16,167 nucleotides of DNA, from assembly GCA_014304965.1 (NCBI GenBank), contig JACRTZ010000281.1, positions 1-16,167 of the forward strand. The letters are read 5' to 3'. The DNA is from Vulcanimicrobiota bacterium (GTDB lineage Bacteria > Vulcanimicrobiota > Vulcanimicrobiia > Vulcanimicrobiales > Vulcanimicrobiaceae). A program made the translations under genes and the position numbers. Under the pieces are notes generated by a model, which saw only the letters and a program-made list of their open reading frames with translations, searched no databases and was not told where the DNA came from. Shown here piece after piece: positions 1 to 6,044 of this stretch. Within the stretch, counting starts at the first letter, position 1, and every line of letters starts with the position of its first letter.

Positions 1-97
1 AATCGCAGACCTCAGCCTCAACCCACGCGCCGCCGCGCATGGCATAGTCGCGCACCGTCGCCGGCCTCCGGCCGCACGACTCGCAAATGGTCGTCAT
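1..97 (-). CDS. Partial N-terminus of a C4 zinc-ribbon protein (McsA / ClpC-adaptor style)
   Basis: An ATG on the minus strand at 97-95 opens a frame that stays open to the left edge (32 codons visible). It is preceded by a GAGG Shine-Dalgarno 7 nt upstream. The peptide begins MTTICESCGRRPATVRDY and later has WVEAEVCD, giving a CxxC pair (Cys5, Cys8) and a third Cys at 31, where a second CxxC would be expected to continue outside the window. The pattern Cys-x-x-Cys-Gly-x-Arg-Pro-Ala-Thr-Val is typical of the N-terminal zinc ribbon found in McsA and UvrB/UvrC-motif proteins and fused to some Clp ATPases. The gene is divergent from the ferredoxin operon. The rest of the protein is not visible, so function is only suggested. 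Confidence 0.6.
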   Translation of the reverse strand, partial: MTTICESCGRRPATVRDYAMRGGAWVEAEVCD

Positions 98-281
98 TGC
101 GCTGCCTCATACCGAGGTCCGGAGCACGCGGTTTCAGACGGCGGCAAACCAGTGGGCAGCATCGTGCGACCTTTCGCGCATACGGCGCTGCATCCTTAAA
201 GGTGCTGGGACAGGACCCCCCGCCAGGGTTCCCCAATACGGTCGAGCTTCGCTCACTTGGGAAGGACCACTCCGGCAGATC
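98..281. other. Divergent intergenic region
   Basis: This 184-nt gap separates the leftward zinc-ribbon gene from the rightward ferredoxin operon and must contain the promoters of both unless transcription enters from elsewhere. I see no convincing -35/-10 pair, terminator or RNA gene in it. A purine-rich GGGAAGGA at 259-266 is the only ribosome-binding-like sequence before the ferredoxin ATG, and its spacing of about 15 nt is long. Confidence 0.4.
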
Positions 282-539
282 ATGGCCTACATCATCACCG
301 AACCGTGCATCGGGACGCGCGATAAGTCGTGCGTCGACGTGTGCCCGGTGGACTGCATCCACGGCAACCCCGAGGACGAAGAGAAGAAGGGCATGCTCTA
401 CATCGATCCCGAGGTGTGCATCGATTGCGGCGCGTGCGTCTCCGCCTGCCCGGTCGAAGCGATCTACGCGGATTCCGACGTGCCGGAAAAGTGGACGAAC
501 TACATTCCGATTAACGCCGAATTCTTCAAGAAGGCTTGA
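282..539 (+). CDS. 7Fe-type ferredoxin ([3Fe-4S][4Fe-4S])
   Basis: An 85-aa soluble electron carrier. The start MAYIITEPCIGTRDKSC is the canonical beginning of the Azotobacter FdI / Thermus-type bacterial ferredoxins, so the ATG at 282 is preferred over the longer in-frame extension upstream. Visible ligands: Cys9, Cys17 and Cys56 fit the [3Fe-4S] site; Cys21, Cys46, Cys49 and Cys52 fit the [4Fe-4S] site. Cys25 matches the extra non-ligand cysteine of 7Fe ferredoxins. CP dipeptides follow Cys21 and Cys56 as expected. The C-terminal tail (WTNYIPINAEFF) is also typical. It lies 21 nt upstream of the methyltransferase and may head the operon. It could supply electrons to an oxidoreductase of the same cluster, but ferredoxins of this family are usually general housekeeping donors, so that link is inference. 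Confidence 0.95.
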   Translation: MAYIITEPCIGTRDKSCVDVCPVDCIHGNPEDEEKKGMLYIDPEVCIDCGACVSACPVEAIYADSDVPEKWTNYIPINAEFFKKA

Positions 540-560
540 GCTAAGACGCTGCGCTTCGGC

Positions 561-1244
561 ATGCTCGGAACGAGCCGAGCGATCGCCGACGAGCTGATGG
601 ACGATCCTGCGGTCGATCCGCGATCGCTATCCGAGAATTTCGACGACATCGAGCGCGCCAACCGGCTCTTCGGCGGATTGGCGCCGGTTCTCCATGCCGT
701 GTTTGCCGCCGATGCTCGCACGGTGCTCGACGTCGGGTGCGGCAGCGGCGACGTGGCGCGCGCCATCGCACGGGCCGCGCGCGCACGCGGGCGGCAGGTC
801 GAAGTGACGTGCCTGGATCGCAGTCCCGCCGTCCTCGCGATCGCGCGCGAGCGAACGCGGAGCGAGCCGTCCATTCGCGTCGTCGAAGGCGACGCGCTGG
901 CGCTGCCGTTCGGCGACGCATCGTTCGACGTCGCGACCTTGAATTTGGCCTTGCATCATTTCGACGAACTGGAAGCCGTCGCGGGGCTCCGCGAGTTGCG
1001 CCGCGTCGCGCGAACGCAGCCGTTCGTTTGCGACTTGCGCCGCTCGCCGCCCGCGTATTATGCGGCCATCGCCTATGCGACCCTCATCGCGCGCAACCCG
1101 CTGACGCGCCACGACGCGCCACTCTCGGTCCGCCGGGCCTACACGCCCGAGGAAGCGTTGGGCTTGGCACTGCGCGCAGGCTGGAAAGCGCCACGCGTGC
1201 GCCGTTCCCCGTTTTTCCGCATGCTGGTGTGGGACGATGCCTGA
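561..1244 (+). CDS. Class I SAM-dependent methyltransferase
   Basis: A 227-aa protein with a Rossmann methyltransferase fold. Motif I is VLDVGCGSGD at residues 55-64, the acidic strand-2 end is VTCLDRSP (82-89), and motif II/III region EGDALALPFGDASFDV (109-124) is followed by NLALHHF (128-134), as in UbiE/type-11 methyltransferases. The N-terminal segment ELMDDPAVDP...ANRLFGG is shared, as I recall, with methyltransferases that sit next to FAD oxidoreductases and type III polyketide synthases. The substrate is unknown; a phenolic or quinone-like O- or C-methylation is plausible from context. The ATG at 561 lacks a clear Shine-Dalgarno; ATG 597 (within ELMDD) is an alternative but would remove part of the conserved N-terminus. 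Its stop overlaps the next start by 8 nt (ATGCCTGA). Confidence 0.88.
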   Translation: MLGTSRAIADELMDDPAVDPRSLSENFDDIERANRLFGGLAPVLHAVFAADARTVLDVGCGSGDVARAIARAARARGRQVEVTCLDRSPAVLAIARERTRSEPSIRVVEGDALALPFGDASFDVATLNLALHHFDELEAVAGLRELRRVARTQPFVCDLRRSPPAYYAAIAYATLIARNPLTRHDAPLSVRRAYTPEEALGLALRAGWKAPRVRRSPFFRMLVWDDA

Positions 1245-2412
1245 CATCGTGATAGCCGGCGGTGGCCCAGCCGGTGCGTCGTGCGCGCTCGCACTCGCGC
1301 GCGCCGGACGCTCGGTCACCATCGTCGAACGCGCGCAATTTCCACGGCAGAAAGTCTGCGGCGAATATCTGAACGCCTCGGTACTGCGGGCGCTCGACGA
1401 CCTCGGGATGGGCGCCGCGGCGCGCGGGCTAGGATATGCGCTCGACGGCGTGCGCATCGTGGTCGCCCCGCTCGATCCGCTCGAACTGCGCTTCCCCGAG
1501 CCCGCACTTGCGCTCGAGCGCGCGACGCTCGATAGCGCGTTGCTCGACGCGGCGGTGACGGCGGGCGCGCGGCTCGTGCGCGGACGCGCGGAAGACGTCG
1601 TCATGGAGGACGGCCGCGTGAGCGGCCTCGCCGTTCGCGACGAGCGCGGCGACCTTACGGCGATCCGCGCGCGCTTTGCGATCGGCGCGGACGGGATCGG
1701 TTCGCTCGTCGCGCGCCGTCTGGGGCTCGTGCAGACCGCGCGGGGAAAACAGCGGTTCGCATTGGGCGGACACTATCGCGGATTCGGCGACCTCGGCGGT
1801 TGCGTCGAAATGCACGTCGGGCAAGGCGCGTATTTTGCGCTCAACCCGCTCTCGGGCGACCGGACAAACGTGATGGTCGTCGTCGCGCGAGACCGTCTCG
1901 CGCAGTGGTCGGCGACCGTGAACGACGGCATGCGGACCGAAGCGGCGCGCTTGGCGGGCGGCCGCCGCTCGTTCGACGGCGTCGAGCGCGAAGGTCCGCG
2001 CGTTTCTATCGGTCCACTCGATTTCCGCGTGAAGCGCGCGTGGGCTCCCGGCGCGCTCCTTGCGGGCGATGCCGCGGGCTTCGTCAATCCGTTCACCGGT
2101 CAAGGCGTCGAGCTCGCCCTGCGCAGCGGCGCCGACGCGGCGGCAACGATTCTCGCGGCGACCGGCGACGCGTCGAAAGAAGATGCGTTGCTCGCGGCCT
2201 ACGGCGGCCGCCGCGCGCGCGAGCTTGCCGTGCGCCGCCGCAGCGCGACGTTCGTGAACCTCTTGACCGACGTGCCGGTCTTGGCGCGGCGCGCCGCCGA
2301 GCGTCTGCGACGCGTTCCGGAGTTGAACGATGCGCTGCTGGCGGCCCTGGGCGCCGGCAAAACGCTCGAGGCGCCCTTCGTGCCGTGGCGGCTCGCGCGG
2401 CTCGTCCTATGA
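1237..2412 (+). CDS. FAD-dependent oxidoreductase, geranylgeranyl-reductase / aromatic-hydroxylase superfamily
   Basis: A 391-aa flavoprotein. The N-terminal dinucleotide fold IVIAGGGPAGAS (residues 4-15) and acidic strand end IVER (29-32) bind the ADP part of FAD. The FPRQKVCGEYL motif (35-45) is the hallmark of the geranylgeranyl-reductase-like branch. The GADGIGS motif lies at 150-156 and the GDAAGFVNPFTGQGVELAL motif, which contacts the FAD ribityl chain, at 277-295. Family members reduce isoprenoid double bonds or hydroxylate/oxidise aromatic and polyketide products. No transmembrane segment is visible. It is coupled to the methyltransferase by an 8-nt overlap and to the SRPBCC gene by an ATGA overlap, so all three are probably made in fixed proportion. 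The cluster context favours tailoring of a ketosynthase product; a role in menaquinone or lipid side-chain saturation is the main alternative. Confidence 0.9.
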   Translation: MPDIVIAGGGPAGASCALALARAGRSVTIVERAQFPRQKVCGEYLNASVLRALDDLGMGAAARGLGYALDGVRIVVAPLDPLELRFPEPALALERATLDSALLDAAVTAGARLVRGRAEDVVMEDGRVSGLAVRDERGDLTAIRARFAIGADGIGSLVARRLGLVQTARGKQRFALGGHYRGFGDLGGCVEMHVGQGAYFALNPLSGDRTNVMVVVARDRLAQWSATVNDGMRTEAARLAGGRRSFDGVEREGPRVSIGPLDFRVKRAWAPGALLAGDAAGFVNPFTGQGVELALRSGADAAATILAATGDASKEDALLAAYGGRRARELAVRRRSATFVNLLTDVPVLARRAAERLRRVPELNDALLAALGAGKTLEAPFVPWRLARLVL

Positions 2413-2861
2413 CGACCACGCACAACGAGATCTTCATCGCGGCGCCCCCGTCCGCGATCTATCGGTATGCCTGCGCAACCGAGCGCTGGCCCGAAATCTT
2501 GCCGCATTACCGCTTCGTCCGGGTCCTCGAGGACCGCGGGCTCTCGCGCATCGTCGAGATGGGTGCGAGGCGGAATTGGATCCCGGTTCGATGGGTCGCG
2601 GAGCAAACGAACAATCCGGATCGCCCTCACATCCGTTTCAGACACGTTGCCGGTTGGACGAGGGGGATGGACGTCGAATGGATCTTCGAGCCGGTCGACG
2701 GCGGCACGCGCGTCGTCATCGATCACCGGCTGCACTTCCGGTTTCCCTTTGCCGCGGAATTTCTCGGAAAGTGGGTCGTCGGTGACTTTTTCGTCGGCAA
2801 CATCGCCGGCAAGACGCTCGCGCGCATGAAAGAACTCGTAGAAGCGGAATCGCGCGCGTGA
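2409..2861 (+). CDS. SRPBCC (START-like) protein, polyketide cyclase/aromatase-like
   Basis: A 150-aa single-domain protein starting at ATG 2409 inside the ATGA overlap with the flavoprotein. It opens with an IFIAAPPSAIYRYACATERWPEILPHY stretch (residues 8-34, key residues Pro13-Pro14, Trp27, Pro28), the usual first strand and helices of the Bet v 1/polyketide-cyclase fold. The FEPVDGGTRVVIDH segment (93-106) is the conserved late beta-hairpin, and a long C-terminal helix (NIAGKTLARMKELVEAE) closes the hydrophobic pocket. The family includes aromatase/cyclases of type II polyketide pathways, CoQ10-binding proteins and lipid carriers. Being wedged between a tailoring flavoprotein and a ketosynthase with no gap, a cyclase or product-chaperone role is the natural inference. 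No catalytic residue can be assigned by eye. Confidence 0.82.
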   Translation: MTTTHNEIFIAAPPSAIYRYACATERWPEILPHYRFVRVLEDRGLSRIVEMGARRNWIPVRWVAEQTNNPDRPHIRFRHVAGWTRGMDVEWIFEPVDGGTRVVIDHRLHFRFPFAAEFLGKWVVGDFFVGNIAGKTLARMKELVEAESRA

Positions 2862-4111
2862 CGGGCAGTTCCCGCTACGAACATCGCGTCGCCGTGACCG
2901 GCATCGGCATCGTGTCGCCGCTCGGCATTGGGCTCGAACGCTTCTGGGAAGCCATCGTGGCCGGAACGATCGCAACCAAGACCCTCACGCGCTTCGATGC
3001 AAGCTCCTATTCGGCGCGGGTCGCGGCGCAGGTGGACGATTTCGAGCCGGCCGATTTCATGACGCCGCGCCGCGTGCGCTGGACCGAGCGGTTCGCGCAA
3101 TTTTCCGTTGCGGCGACGCGACTGGCGCTCGAAGACGCGCGCTTTACGCCCAAACCGGACGACGACGACGTCGGCATCTGGATCGGATCGGCGCTCGGCG
3201 GCGTGGCTTTCGGCGAAGAGCAGCACGACAAATTTCGAGCCGGCGGCATCCGTGCGATCCGCCCGTTGCTCGCGATCGCGGTGTTCGGAGGGACGGCGAC
3301 GACCAACGTCGCGCTCGAATTCGGTCTGCGCGGCCCCAACGTCGCCAATGCGAACTCGTGTGCCGCCGGGAGCGTCGCGATCGGCGAAGCCTTTCGCGCG
3401 ATCGCTGGAGGTGAGGTGCGGGCGGCCGTCGCCGGCGGCGTTGAAGCGCCGCTGTCGCCGCTCGTGTTCGGCGCCTTCGCGATCATCCGCTCGATGTCCA
3501 CGCGGAACGGCGAGCCCGGGCGAGCGAGCCGCCCGTTCGATCGCGATCGCGACGGTTTCGTCATGGCCGAAGGCGCCGGCATGTTCGTGCTCGAGCGGTA
3601 CGACGATGCGGTCGCACGCGGTGCCCGAATTTATGGAGAGATTTGCGGTTTTGGTTTGAGCGGCGACGCCCATCACATGACGGCACCCTTGCCGGACGGG
3701 AGCGGCACGGCACGCGCGATGCGCGCCGCACTGCGTGACGCGCGCGTTCTTCCGGACGAGATCGAATTGATCGACGCGCACGGTTCGTCCAGTCCGCTCA
3801 ACGACGCGACCGAAGCGCGCGCCATCGCGAGCGCCTTCGGCGAGCGCGGCGCGCGCGTACCGGTCGTCGCGACCAAGGGCCAGCACGGGCACGCGCTCGG
3901 CGCGACGGGTGCCTGGGAGGCCGCGATCACGCTGCTCGCCATGGAGCGCCGTACGATTCCCGGGTTGCCGAATCTCGACGTGCGCGACCCGGCGCTCGAC
4001 GTCAACGTCGCGCGCAAAAATCGACGTTCCGAAGCGCGTCTGGCCTTGTCGAACTCGACCGGGTTCGGCGGCATCAATGCGGCGCTCGTCCTGCGCGCGG
4101 CCGGCGCGTGA
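2858..4111 (+). CDS. Beta-ketoacyl-ACP synthase, FabF/KS-alpha type
   Basis: A 417-aa condensing enzyme starting with GTG at 2858 (GTGA overlap with the SRPBCC gene). The thiolase-fold N-terminus VAVTGIGIVSPLG (11-23) is intact. Catalytic residues are all present: nucleophile Cys168 in ANSCAAGS, His308 in DAHGSSSPLND, Lys340 in ATKGQHGHALG and His345 in the same stretch. Their spacing is the same as in E. coli FabF (163, 303, 335, 340), as I recall it. The C-terminal SNSTGFGGINAALVL loop is also conserved. It elongates acyl-ACP with malonyl-ACP and releases CO2. No chain-length-factor partner, ACP, acyltransferase or ketoreductase is in the window, so it would use the housekeeping ACP or partners elsewhere. 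Context with methyltransferase, flavoprotein and SRPBCC suggests a specialised rather than primary fatty-acid role. The next gene again overlaps by GTGA. Confidence 0.93.
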   Translation: MTGSSRYEHRVAVTGIGIVSPLGIGLERFWEAIVAGTIATKTLTRFDASSYSARVAAQVDDFEPADFMTPRRVRWTERFAQFSVAATRLALEDARFTPKPDDDDVGIWIGSALGGVAFGEEQHDKFRAGGIRAIRPLLAIAVFGGTATTNVALEFGLRGPNVANANSCAAGSVAIGEAFRAIAGGEVRAAVAGGVEAPLSPLVFGAFAIIRSMSTRNGEPGRASRPFDRDRDGFVMAEGAGMFVLERYDDAVARGARIYGEICGFGLSGDAHHMTAPLPDGSGTARAMRAALRDARVLPDEIELIDAHGSSSPLNDATEARAIASAFGERGARVPVVATKGQHGHALGATGAWEAAITLLAMERRTIPGLPNLDVRDPALDVNVARKNRRSEARLALSNSTGFGGINAALVLRAAGA

Positions 4112-4779
4112 GCGCTCCCGTCGAGGTCCGCGACGCCGTGAAAATCTATGCCGGCGAAAGCGAGCCGGTGCGCGCCCTCGACGGCGTTACGTTCGACGTT
4201 CGGCGAGGCGAGATCGTCGCGCTCGTCGGCCCGAGCGGTTGTGGGAAGAGTACGCTGCTGAATCTGATCGGTTGCGTGGATCTGCCGACATCGGGAACGG
4301 TCGCGATCGAGGGGGCGGCAACCTCGCTTTTGGGCGACGATGAGCTGACGGCTTTGCGCCGAGAACGGGTCGGCACCGTATTCCAGTTCTTCAACCTGCT
4401 TCCGAGCCTCGACGTCGCCGGCAACGTCGGATTGCCGCTGGTCTTGCAGCGCCGGCCGCCGGGCGAAATTGCGGCGCGCGTGGCTGCCGCGCTCGAGGCC
4501 GTCGGGCTCGCTGGGAAGGCCGGCGCGTATCCGGCCCAGCTTTCCGGCGGCCAGGCACAACGCGTTGCCGTGGCGCGAGCGGTCGTGCACGATCCGGCGA
4601 TCGTCCTCGCCGACGAGCCGACCGGCAATTTGGACTCGAAAAGCGGCGCGGCGGTCCTCGATATTCTCCACGCCTTGGCTCGCGCGGGCCAGGCGGTCAT
4701 GATGGCGACGCATTCGAACGAGGCTGCCGAACGCTGTGACCGCATGATACGGATGCAGGACGGACGAATCTGCGCGTAG
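4108..4779 (+). CDS. ABC transporter ATP-binding protein, MacB/LolD type
   Basis: A 223-aa nucleotide-binding subunit with GTG start overlapping the ketosynthase stop. Walker A is GPSGCGKST (41-49), the Q-loop is VFQFFNLLP (91-99), the signature is LSGGQAQR (145-152), Walker B with catalytic Glu is IVLADEPTGNLD (165-176), and the H-loop His is 202 in ATHS. The FFNLLP after the Q-loop and EPTGNLD are typical of the lipoprotein/antibiotic exporter class (LolD, MacB, YbbA), which pair with FtsX-fold permeases. Such a permease lies at 6045-8618, two genes downstream, and is the probable partner. Translational coupling to the ketosynthase suggests the exporter moves the cluster's product or an envelope lipid. 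Confidence 0.93.
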   Translation: MSAPVEVRDAVKIYAGESEPVRALDGVTFDVRRGEIVALVGPSGCGKSTLLNLIGCVDLPTSGTVAIEGAATSLLGDDELTALRRERVGTVFQFFNLLPSLDVAGNVGLPLVLQRRPPGEIAARVAAALEAVGLAGKAGAYPAQLSGGQAQRVAVARAVVHDPAIVLADEPTGNLDSKSGAAVLDILHALARAGQAVMMATHSNEAAERCDRMIRMQDGRICA

Positions 4780-4781
4780 CC

Positions 4782-4786
4782 GGAGG
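4782..4786 (+). promoter_or_regulatory. Ribosome binding site deciding the start of the 4795 gene
   Basis: GGAGG sits just after the ATPase stop codon. Three in-frame GTG codons follow at 4786, 4789 and 4795. The first overlaps the GGAGG itself and the second is only 2 nt away. GTG 4795 has an 8-nt spacer and is therefore the likely start. Confidence 0.6.
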
Positions 4787-4794
4787 TGGTGACG

Positions 4795-5430
4795 GTGGCA
4801 CTCGTCTTGTATCTCGCCCTGGTGGCCGCGGCATATCTCATCGTGCGCGCTTATATGCTGGTGTCCGACCACAGTCAGCACGCGACGGAGGTGGAGTCGC
4901 TGCCGCGCTGCGAGCCGTTCGAGGTTGCGTTCTTGCGCGACGGGACGGTCGGAGCATTGCGGGACGCCATTACGCCGATGATCGCCCAGGGTCTTATCGT
5001 CGTGGAGGGCAACACGGTGAGCCGCGCCTCGCTCGTCGGCGGCACGCCCAACGACGATTTCGAGTACGCGGTGTACGACGCGCTGCGCTCCGGCCGAAAG
5101 ATCTCGCTGACCGAATTGGAACGCACGGTTTCCGGCCCGCTTCATCGCAAATTAACACGCGTCGAGCGGCTCGCGGGAATCGAAGGTCTCTTGCTGCCGA
5201 CGCGCATTCGCACGCGCATGGCGATTCTCGCTTCGCTGCTCGCACTCGCCCTCGTTGCCGGAGCGCTCGTGCTTGGCGCCTTCGATGCGTCGCGCACCTC
5301 GGGAATGCCGCCGATCGCGTACGGTCTGGCCGCGACCATCGGACTGCTTGCGATCGCATTCGGCGCGCGCTCGCCGCGCTTGAGCGAACGCGGCCGCAAG
5401 TATTTGGCCCTTCAGTCCACGAGCGCGTAG
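4795..5430 (+). CDS. TIGR04222-like membrane protein of unknown function
   Basis: About 211 aa from GTG 4795. Residues 1-20 (MALVLYLALVAAAYLIVRAY) form an N-terminal membrane helix. A soluble domain follows with CEPFEVAFLRDGTVGALRDA and ALIVxxG-type helix-turn character (MIAQGLIVVEG). This resembles the TIGR04222 domain, in which a conserved 'Y/F-E-x-A-x-L-x-x-G' segment precedes a winged-helix-like fold. Two adjacent hydrophobic helices near the C-terminus (ILASLLALALVAGALVLGAF and AYGLAATIGLLAIAFGA) are followed by LSERGRKYLALQ, matching the usual 'LTPRGRxYL' ending. The family has no established function and is often near Cys-rich or secreted peptides, none of which I see here. It separates the ABC ATPase from its presumed permease. 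The family assignment is from memory of the pattern. Confidence 0.7.
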   Translation: MALVLYLALVAAAYLIVRAYMLVSDHSQHATEVESLPRCEPFEVAFLRDGTVGALRDAITPMIAQGLIVVEGNTVSRASLVGGTPNDDFEYAVYDALRSGRKISLTELERTVSGPLHRKLTRVERLAGIEGLLLPTRIRTRMAILASLLALALVAGALVLGAFDASRTSGMPPIAYGLAATIGLLAIAFGARSPRLSERGRKYLALQSTSA

Positions 5431-5467
5431 TATCGGGAGCGGCCCGTCTGCGGCTTGCCGCTAACGC

Positions 5468-6037
5468 ATGCTGATCAAGCTCGCCGCCTTCGTTCTTCCC
5501 CTGGGGATCGACACGCTTGCTGTGGCTATCGCGTTGGGCCTTCGCCGCGTGGCGCCGCTGCGGCCGGCGCTCGCCTTTGCGGCCTTCGAAGCGGTCATGC
5601 CGATTCTCGGTCTGATCCTTGGGCACGTCGTCGGGGCGCGATTCGAAACTGCGGCCGGCGTCGCCGGCGGGATCGTCCTTCTTGCCGTCGCCGCGTATGT
5701 CCTTAAAGAGGCGCTGGAAGAGGAAGACGAATCCGCGAGCTTGTCGTTTTCCTCGTTTCGAAACGCGATGCTGGCGGGATTCGCGATATCGATGGACGAG
5801 TTGGCGATCGGTTTTCCGATGGGCACGAGCGGGTTGCCGATTCTCGAAACGCTGACGGCCATCGCGGCCCAGGCCTTCGTCGTGACGCTGATCGGCATTG
5901 CCGTCGGATCACGACTTGGCTCGCTGGTCGGGCGGCGCGCATCTCGTGGCGCGGGGATGTTGGCAGCCGCCGCATTCGGTCTGCTCGGGATCTATCTGAT
6001 CGTGCAGCGACTCGTTCCGGGACTAGCGTGGTCGTAG
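5468..6037 (+). CDS. mntP: MntP-family manganese efflux pump
   Basis: A 189-aa inner-membrane protein with about six predicted helices in two homologous halves. The first half carries FVLPLGIDTLAVAIALG (9-25) and FEAVMPILGLILG; the second carries GFAISMDELAIGFPMG. These are the MntP repeats in which the aspartates of 'GxD' and 'SxDxxAxG' form the Mn(II) pathway. An acidic linker (EALEEEDESASLS) joins the halves, as in E. coli MntP. The gene lies 37 nt after the TIGR04222-like gene and 7 nt before the permease. There is no room upstream for a yybP-ykoY Mn riboswitch, so it probably depends on operon transcription. The second motif reads DELAIGFPMG rather than the commoner DAxAVG, so it is a divergent branch; other small cation specificity cannot be excluded. 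Confidence 0.85.
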   Translation: MLIKLAAFVLPLGIDTLAVAIALGLRRVAPLRPALAFAAFEAVMPILGLILGHVVGARFETAAGVAGGIVLLAVAAYVLKEALEEEDESASLSFSSFRNAMLAGFAISMDELAIGFPMGTSGLPILETLTAIAAQAFVVTLIGIAVGSRLGSLVGRRASRGAGMLAAAAFGLLGIYLIVQRLVPGLAWS

Positions 6038-6044
6038 GCCGCTA

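Noticed and set aside
87..281. In-frame extension of the ferredoxin upstream to an ATG at 87
   Set aside because: The ferredoxin N-terminus is canonical at ATG 282 and the extension encodes no ferredoxin-like sequence.
2723..5145. Long minus-strand frames (389 and 490 codons) opposite the ketosynthase and ABC ATPase
   Set aside because: Both are antisense shadows of genes with complete catalytic motifs; the predicted proteins show only Arg/Ala/Asp-rich composition.
5450..5461. GCGGC-TT-GCCGC hairpin before mntP as terminator
   Set aside because: The loop is 2 nt and no T-run follows; a stable hairpin is unlikely.
5431..5467. Mn-sensing yybP-ykoY riboswitch ahead of mntP
   Set aside because: Only 37 nt are available and no riboswitch-like conserved elements are seen; these riboswitches need about 100 nt or more.
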